64,000 bases of DNA from Bosea vaviloviae (GTDB taxonomy: Bacteria > Pseudomonadota > Alphaproteobacteria > Rhizobiales > Beijerinckiaceae), in NCBI RefSeq assembly GCF_001741865.1, contig NZ_CP017147.1:2223001-2287000 (forward strand), written 5' to 3'. The notes under the pieces were generated by a model that was given only the letters and a program-made list of their open reading frames with translations, did no database searches and was not told where the DNA came from. Positions 59,314 to 64,000 of the stretch are shown here, piece after piece. The first letter of the stretch is position 1. The number at the start of each line of letters is the position of its first letter. The position numbers and the translations under genes are program-made.

Positions 59314-61110
59314 ATGCCGGTCTACAAGGCACCCGTCGAAGACACGCTTTTCCTGCTGAACGACGTCTTCAATATCGAGCGCTACAACAACCTGCCGGGC
59401 TTTGCCGACGCGACGCCCGATGTGGTCGAGGCCGTGCTGGCGGAAGGTGCGAAGGTCTGCGAGGAGATCCTCCAGCCTTTGAATTACTCGGGCGACCAGG
59501 AAGGCTGCACGCGCAACGCCGACGGCTCCGTGACGACGCCCAGGGGCTTCAAGGCGGCCTATGAGACCTATGCCGGCGCCGGCTGGATCGGCCTTGCCAT
59601 GGATCCCGAATATGGCGGCCAGGGCCTGCCCTATACGCTGGGTGCCGTCATGAACGAGTTCGCCTCCTCGGCGAACATGGCTTTCGCGATGTATCCCGGC
59701 CTGACCATGGGTGCGATCGCTGCGCTCTATGTCCATGGCTCGGACGAGCAGAAGCGCACCTATCTGCCGAAAATGATCGAGGGCGAGTGGTCGGGCACCA
59801 TGAACCTGACCGAGCCGCATTGCGGCACCGATCTCGGCCTGATCAAGACCAAGGCCGTGCCCAATGGCGACGGCTCCTATGCGATCACCGGCACCAAGAT
59901 CTTCATCTCGGCCGGCGAGCAGGACATCACGCGCAATATCATCCATCTCGTGCTCGCCCGCATCGAGGGCGCCCCGGCCGGCGTGAAGGGCATCTCGCTC
60001 TTCGTCGTGCCGCGTAACGCGATCGGGGAGGATGGGTCCGTCGGCGAGAACAACCATGTCTCCTGCGGCTCGATCGAGCACAAGATGGGCATTCACGGCA
60101 ATTCGACCTGCGTCATGAACTATGACGGGGCCAAGGGCTGGCTCATCGGCGCCGAGAACAAGGGCCTCAACGCCATGTTCGTGATGATGAACGAGGCGCG
60201 CCTCGGCGTCGCGATCCAGGGCCTGGCGCAGTCCGAGGTCGCCTATCAGAACGCTGTCGTCTACGCCAAGGACCGCATCCAGGGCCGCGCGCTGACCGGC
60301 GCGAAAAGCCCCGACAAGGCAGCCGATCCGATCATCGTGCATCCCGATGTGCGCCGCACCTTGATGTCGATCAAGGCCTTCAACGAGGCGGCCCGTGCTT
60401 TCGTGATCTGGAACGCGATCAAGTCCGATATCTCCCATCGCTCCAGCGACGCCGCCGAGCGCCAGGCGGCCGATGACCAGCTCGGCCTGATGACGCCGGT
60501 GCTCAAGGGCGTGCTGACCGATACCGGCTTCGACAATGCGGTGAAGGCGCAGCAGATGTTCGGCGGCCATGGCTACATCGCCGAGACCGGCGTCGAGCAA
60601 TTCGTCCGCGATGCCCGCATCGCCATGATCTATGAGGGCGCCAATGGCGTGCAGGCGATGGATCTCGTCGGCCGCAAGCTCGGCCGCGATGGCGGCCGCG
60701 CCATCATGGCCTTCTTCAACGAGGTCGCCGGCTTCCTGAAGGACAATGCCGAGGATGAAGGGCTGAAGCCTCTGCTCGGGCCGCTCCAGCTCTCGCTGGG
60801 CCATCTCCAGCAGGCGACGATGTGGTTCATGAACAATGCGCTCGCCAAGCCCGACAATGCCGGCGCCGGCGCGAGCGACTACATGCACCTGCTCGGCCTC
60901 GTCTCGCTCGGCTATATGTGGGTGAAGATGGCCAAGGTCGCGCAGGACAAGCTCAAGGCTGGCGCCAATGGTGCGACCGAACGCATGAACACCAAGCTGG
61001 TGACGGCGCGCTTCTTCATGGAACGCAGCCTGCCGGAGACGGCGGCGCATCTGGCCCGGATCACCTCGGGAGCCGACAGCACCATGGCGCTGAGCGCCGA
61101 GCAGTTTTGA
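59314..61110 (+). CDS. Acyl-CoA dehydrogenase with AcdC-type extensions (DmdC-like)
   Basis: A 598-residue flavoenzyme that introduces the alpha-beta double bond into an acyl-CoA. It has the N-terminal extension of the AcdC/DmdC subfamily (YKAPVEDTLFLLNDVFNIER), then FAD and substrate blocks GTMNLTEPHCGTDLGLIKTK and GTKIFISAGEQD, the QMFGGHGYIAETGVEQFVRD block, the catalytic Glu region MIYEGANGVQAMDLVGRKL, and a C-terminal helical domain (about 470-598). GGGAGG is six bases before ATG 59314; ATG 59308 touches it and is less likely. The substrate could be long-chain or methylthio-propionyl-like. Confidence 0.93.
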   Translation: MPVYKAPVEDTLFLLNDVFNIERYNNLPGFADATPDVVEAVLAEGAKVCEEILQPLNYSGDQEGCTRNADGSVTTPRGFKAAYETYAGAGWIGLAMDPEYGGQGLPYTLGAVMNEFASSANMAFAMYPGLTMGAIAALYVHGSDEQKRTYLPKMIEGEWSGTMNLTEPHCGTDLGLIKTKAVPNGDGSYAITGTKIFISAGEQDITRNIIHLVLARIEGAPAGVKGISLFVVPRNAIGEDGSVGENNHVSCGSIEHKMGIHGNSTCVMNYDGAKGWLIGAENKGLNAMFVMMNEARLGVAIQGLAQSEVAYQNAVVYAKDRIQGRALTGAKSPDKAADPIIVHPDVRRTLMSIKAFNEAARAFVIWNAIKSDISHRSSDAAERQAADDQLGLMTPVLKGVLTDTGFDNAVKAQQMFGGHGYIAETGVEQFVRDARIAMIYEGANGVQAMDLVGRKLGRDGGRAIMAFFNEVAGFLKDNAEDEGLKPLLGPLQLSLGHLQQATMWFMNNALAKPDNAGAGASDYMHLLGLVSLGYMWVKMAKVAQDKLKAGANGATERMNTKLVTARFFMERSLPETAAHLARITSGADSTMALSAEQF

Positions 61111-61112
61111 AG

Positions 61113-61186
61113 GGGGCAATAGGCAGTCGGCAGTAGGCAGTCGGACACACTGAAACCCGACTGCCGACTGCCCATTGCCGACTGCC
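61113..61186. repeat. Family G element (repeated GCAGTCGG units)
   Basis: GGCAATAGGCAGTCGGCAGT and AGGCAGTCGG on the left face CCCGACTGCCGACTGCCCAT and TGCCGACTGCC on the right. Each arm contains internal repeats of GGCAGTCGG. It lies between the acyl-CoA dehydrogenase and thiolase genes. Confidence 0.8.
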
Positions 61187-61214
61187 CAAACAACAAGAAC
61201 CTGGGAGGCCCTTG

Positions 61215-62423
61215 ATGGCTGATGCATTCATCTACGACCACGTCCGCACGCCGCGCGGCAAGGGCAAGGCCGACGGCTCCCTGCACGAGGTCACCGCGAT
61301 CGAGCTCGGCACGCAGACGCTGCGCGCGATCAAGCAGCGCAACAACCTCGACACCAAGCTGGTCGAGGACGTCGTCTTCGGCTGCGTCGATCCCGTAGGC
61401 GAGGCCGGCGCCGATATCGCTCGCACCATCGCGCTCAAGGCCGGCTACGGCAAGGAAGTGCCGGGCGTGCAGATCAACCGCTTCTGCGCCTCTGGGCTGG
61501 ACGCGGTGAACCTCGCCGCCGCGCAGGTGATGTCGGGCCAGAAGGAGATGGCGATCGGCGGCGGCGTCGAGAGCATGTCGCGCGTCGGCATGGGCGCCTC
61601 GGGCTTCGGCATCGCGGTCGATCCCAGCGTCGCGATCGATACCTATTTCATGCCGCAGGGCGTCTCGGCCGATCTGATTGCGACGAAATACGGCTTCTCG
61701 CGCGATGATGTCGATGCCTTTGCGGTGCGCTCGCACAAGCGCGCCGCCGCTGCCTGGGAGGCCGGGCGTTTCAAGAATTCGGTGATCCCGGTCAAGGACG
61801 TCAACGGCCTGATCCTGCTCGATCGCGACGAGACCATACGCCCCAACACCGACATGCAGACGCTGGCTGGCTTGAAAGCCTCCTTCGTCCAGATGGGCGA
61901 GATGGGCGGGTTCGATGCAGTCGCGACCGCGGCGCATCCCGATGTCGAATTCGTCAACCACGTCCACCATGCCGGCAATTCCTCGGGCATCGTCGATGGC
62001 GCGGCGGCTGTGCTGGTCGGTTCGAAGAAGGGCGGCAAGGCGGCGGGCCTGAAGCCCCGCGCCCGCATCAAGGCCTTCGCCACCATCGGCTCCGATCTCG
62101 CCTTGATGCTGACCGGCCCGGTCGATGTCACCGAGCTCGTGCTGCGCAAGGCCGGCATGACGGTCAAGGACATCGACCTGTTCGAGCTGAACGAGGCCTT
62201 TTCCTCGGTCGTGCTGCGCTATCAGCAGGCTTTCGACATCGATGACGCCGTCCTCAACGTGAATGGCGGCGCGATCGCAATGGGCCATCCGCTAGGGGCG
62301 ACCGGCGCGATGATCCTCGGCACCGTGCTCGACGAGCTGGAGCGCACCAACAAGAACACCGCGCTGGTGACCTTATGCGTGGCGGCCGGCATGGGCGTCG
62401 CAACCATCATCGAACGGGTGTGA
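61215..62423 (+). CDS. fadA: Acetyl-CoA C-acyltransferase (beta-ketothiolase)
   Basis: A 402-residue thiolase that cleaves 3-ketoacyl-CoA to acetyl-CoA and a shortened acyl-CoA. The active-site residues are Cys91 (NRFCASGLDAVN), His358 (AMGHPLGATGA) and Cys388 (TLCVAAGMG); GGGVESMSRVGMG is also typical. ATG 61215 is six bases after GGGAGG. The name fadA is by function; orthology to E. coli fadA or fadI is not decided. It forms an operon with the FadB/FadJ-like gene. Confidence 0.93.
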   Translation: MADAFIYDHVRTPRGKGKADGSLHEVTAIELGTQTLRAIKQRNNLDTKLVEDVVFGCVDPVGEAGADIARTIALKAGYGKEVPGVQINRFCASGLDAVNLAAAQVMSGQKEMAIGGGVESMSRVGMGASGFGIAVDPSVAIDTYFMPQGVSADLIATKYGFSRDDVDAFAVRSHKRAAAAWEAGRFKNSVIPVKDVNGLILLDRDETIRPNTDMQTLAGLKASFVQMGEMGGFDAVATAAHPDVEFVNHVHHAGNSSGIVDGAAAVLVGSKKGGKAAGLKPRARIKAFATIGSDLALMLTGPVDVTELVLRKAGMTVKDIDLFELNEAFSSVVLRYQQAFDIDDAVLNVNGGAIAMGHPLGATGAMILGTVLDELERTNKNTALVTLCVAAGMGVATIIERV

Positions 62424-62427
62424 GTTT

Positions 62428-62632
62428 CCCCTTCTCCCCACCCATGTCGGATGTTTCCGATATGGGCACATGTAGTGCGAAAGTCGGGAACACCCGACTT
62501 TCGATGGGAGAAGGTGGCCCGGCGTAGCCGGGTCGGATGAGGGAAGGACAACAATTTCACCCGAAGCATGGCGTGCGGACTTCCCTCATCCGCCTCGCTG
62601 CGCTCGGCACCTTCTCCCCCAAGGGGAGAAGG
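62428..62632. repeat. Family C composite repeat, copy 4
   Basis: First half: CCCCTTCTCCCCACCCATGT and GAAAGTCGGG / CCCGACTTTC arms ending GATGGGAGAAGG. Second half: GGTCGGATGAGGGAAGGACA and CTTCCCTCATCCGCC to GGGGAGAAGG. Both module types of copy 3 occur here, joined in the other order. It lies between the thiolase and hydroxyacyl-CoA dehydrogenase genes. Confidence 0.8.
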
Positions 62633-62646
62633 CAGGGAGGCTACCA

Positions 62647-64000
62647 ATGAACCTCACCAATTTCCGCTTCGAAACCGATTCCGACGGCATCGCCACTGCG
62701 ACCTGGGACATGCCCGGCCGCTCGATGAACGTCATCACGCCCGAATTGATGGGCGAGCTCGACCAGATCATCGACAAGGTCGCAGGCGATGAGGCGATCA
62801 AGGGCTGCGTCATCACCTCCGGCAAGGAGAGCTTCTCCGGTGGCGCCGACCTCACCATGCTGCAGGGCCTGCGCGATCTCTTCGTCAAGCTGGCGAAGGA
62901 GAAGGGCGAGCAGGTCGCGATGCAGAGCTTCTTCGACGAGAGCCGCAAGCTCTCGCTGCTCTACCGCAAGCTCGAGACCTGCGGAAAACCGTTCGCGGCG
63001 GCGATCCATGGAATCTGCCTGGGCGGCGCTTTCGAGCTGTCGCTCGCCTGCCAGTATCGCGTCGTCTCGGACGACGCCTCGACCCGCGTCGGCCTGCCCG
63101 AGATCAAGGTCGGGCTCTTCCCCGGCGCTGGAGGCACGCAACGCGTCTCGCGCCTGATGCAGACCGGTGACGCGCTGCAGATGATGTTCAAGGGCGAGCA
63201 GATCAAAGCCTTGCCGGCGCGCAATACCGGCCTTGTCCATGCGGTGGTGCCGCGTGACCAGCTCGTCGCCAACGCCAAGGAGTGGCTCAAGGCCAATCCA
63301 CAGGCCAAGGCGCCCTGGGACGATCCGAAATTCAAGCTGCCCTCCAACAAGCTCTATTCGCCGGCCGGCATGCAGATCTGGCCGCCGGCCAATGCGATCT
63401 ATCGCCGCGAGACCAACGACAATTACCCGGCCGCCCGCGCCATCCTCTCGGCGGTCTATGAGGGGCTGCAGCTGCCGATCGATCTCGCGCTGAAGGTCGA
63501 GAGCCGCTATTTCGCGAAAATCCTGCGGACGAAGGAGGCGGCCTCGATGATCCGCTCGCTCTTCGTCTCGATGCAGGAGCTCAACAAGGGCGCGCGCCGC
63601 CCCGCCGACGTGCCGCCGAGCAGGCTCAAAAAGGTCGGCGTCGTCGGCGCCGGCTTCATGGGCGCCGGCATCGCCTATGTCACGGCGCAGGCCGGACTCG
63701 AGGTCGTGCTGGTCGACCGCGATCAGGAGGCGGCCGACAAGGGCAAGGCCTATTCGCACAAGCTGGTCTCCGACCAGATCATGAAGGGGCGCGCCAAGAC
63801 GGCCGACCGGGACGCGCTGCTCGGGCGCATCAACGCCACCGCCGATTATGCCGCGCTGAAGGGCTGCGATCTCGTCGTCGAGGCCGTGTTCGAGGATCCC
63901 AAGGTCAAGGCCGAGGTCATCGCCAAGGTCGAGGCCGCGATCGGCCCGAAGGCGATCTTCGGCTCCAACACCTCGACCCTGCCGATCACGGGGCTGGCCG
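62647..64000 (+). CDS. FadB/FadJ-type enoyl-CoA hydratase / 3-hydroxyacyl-CoA dehydrogenase (3' end outside window)
   Basis: The first 451 codons are visible and no stop is reached. Residues about 1-200 form the crotonase domain (GGADLTMLQGL oxyanion region, AAIHGICLGGAFELSLACQY, LPEIKVGLFPGAGGTQRVSR with the catalytic Glu). The NAD-binding hydroxyacyl-CoA dehydrogenase domain starts near 328 (KKVGVVGAGFMGAGIAYVTA). The bifunctional protein performs the second and third steps of beta-oxidation after the acyl-CoA dehydrogenase and before the thiolase. GGGAGG lies seven bases before ATG 62647, at the edge of a family-C repeat. Confidence 0.94.
   Translation, partial: MNLTNFRFETDSDGIATATWDMPGRSMNVITPELMGELDQIIDKVAGDEAIKGCVITSGKESFSGGADLTMLQGLRDLFVKLAKEKGEQVAMQSFFDESRKLSLLYRKLETCGKPFAAAIHGICLGGAFELSLACQYRVVSDDASTRVGLPEIKVGLFPGAGGTQRVSRLMQTGDALQMMFKGEQIKALPARNTGLVHAVVPRDQLVANAKEWLKANPQAKAPWDDPKFKLPSNKLYSPAGMQIWPPANAIYRRETNDNYPAARAILSAVYEGLQLPIDLALKVESRYFAKILRTKEAASMIRSLFVSMQELNKGARRPADVPPSRLKKVGVVGAGFMGAGIAYVTAQAGLEVVLVDRDQEAADKGKAYSHKLVSDQIMKGRAKTADRDALLGRINATADYAALKGCDLVVEAVFEDPKVKAEVIAKVEAAIGPKAIFGSNTSTLPITGLA

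Overview
The window is a GC-rich (about two thirds G+C by eye), densely coded chromosomal segment of an alphaproteobacterium. A member of the Hyphomicrobiales, probably Bosea or a close relative, fits best. The reasons are the TarD-type D-tartrate dehydratase, the paired citrate-synthase-family genes, the PodJ-like protein with Sel1 repeats, the DUF3305/DUF3306/DUF6352/DUF6505 formate dehydrogenase neighbourhood, and several families of palindromic intergenic repeats. The genus is an inference. No phage, integrase, insertion sequence, CRISPR array, rRNA or tRNA was recognised.

Layout. 1-2264: 5' part of a reverse-strand transglutaminase/DUF2126 protein. 2519-7836: a complete peptide-type ABC importer (binding protein, two permeases, two ATPases). 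8204-11121: zwf-pgl-eda of the Entner-Doudoroff route, without edd. 11251-13642: an FAD oxidoreductase and an M20 amidohydrolase. 14159-17071: a small M15 peptidase and two divergent citrate-synthase-family genes, one with an N-terminal DNA-binding domain. 17346-19509: a LysR regulator divergent from D-tartrate dehydratase. 19929-23506: an OpgG/OpgD-like glucan protein, a low-GC GNAT acetyltransferase and a threonine-dehydratase-like enzyme. 23939-31069: an ArgE-like deacylase followed by a second complete peptide ABC importer. 31230-32492: an O-antigen-ligase-like membrane protein.

32704-52457 is the most interesting part: a region of about 20 kb devoted to a membrane-bound, periplasm-facing molybdo/tungsto formate dehydrogenase. 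It holds the structural genes (TAT-target small protein, fdhA, fdhB, fdhC) and cofactor genes (fdhD, mobA, mobB, moeA). It also has an Mrp-type Fe-S carrier, a TusA-like sulfur carrier, a TorD chaperone fused to a DNA-binding domain, a large four-cluster ferredoxin, a WD40-cytochrome c fusion, and a tightly overlapping block of uncharacterised genes (lipoate/biotin-ligase-like, DUF6505, DUF6352, DUF3305, DUF3306). The uncharacterised block looks like an unrecognised maturation or electron-transfer module for this dehydrogenase.

52697-64000: a TIGR02186/TSUP exporter pair, the 1187-residue PodJ-like coiled-coil/Sel1 protein, a MerR regulator, and a beta-oxidation operon (acyl-CoA dehydrogenase, thiolase, and a FadB/FadJ-type fusion cut by the window edge). 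Two candidate operators lie in front of the MerR gene and the acyl-CoA dehydrogenase gene.

Almost every intergenic gap longer than about 100 bp holds a member of one of at least eight dispersed palindromic repeat families. Some are nested or composite, and one apparently supplies the start region of a gene.
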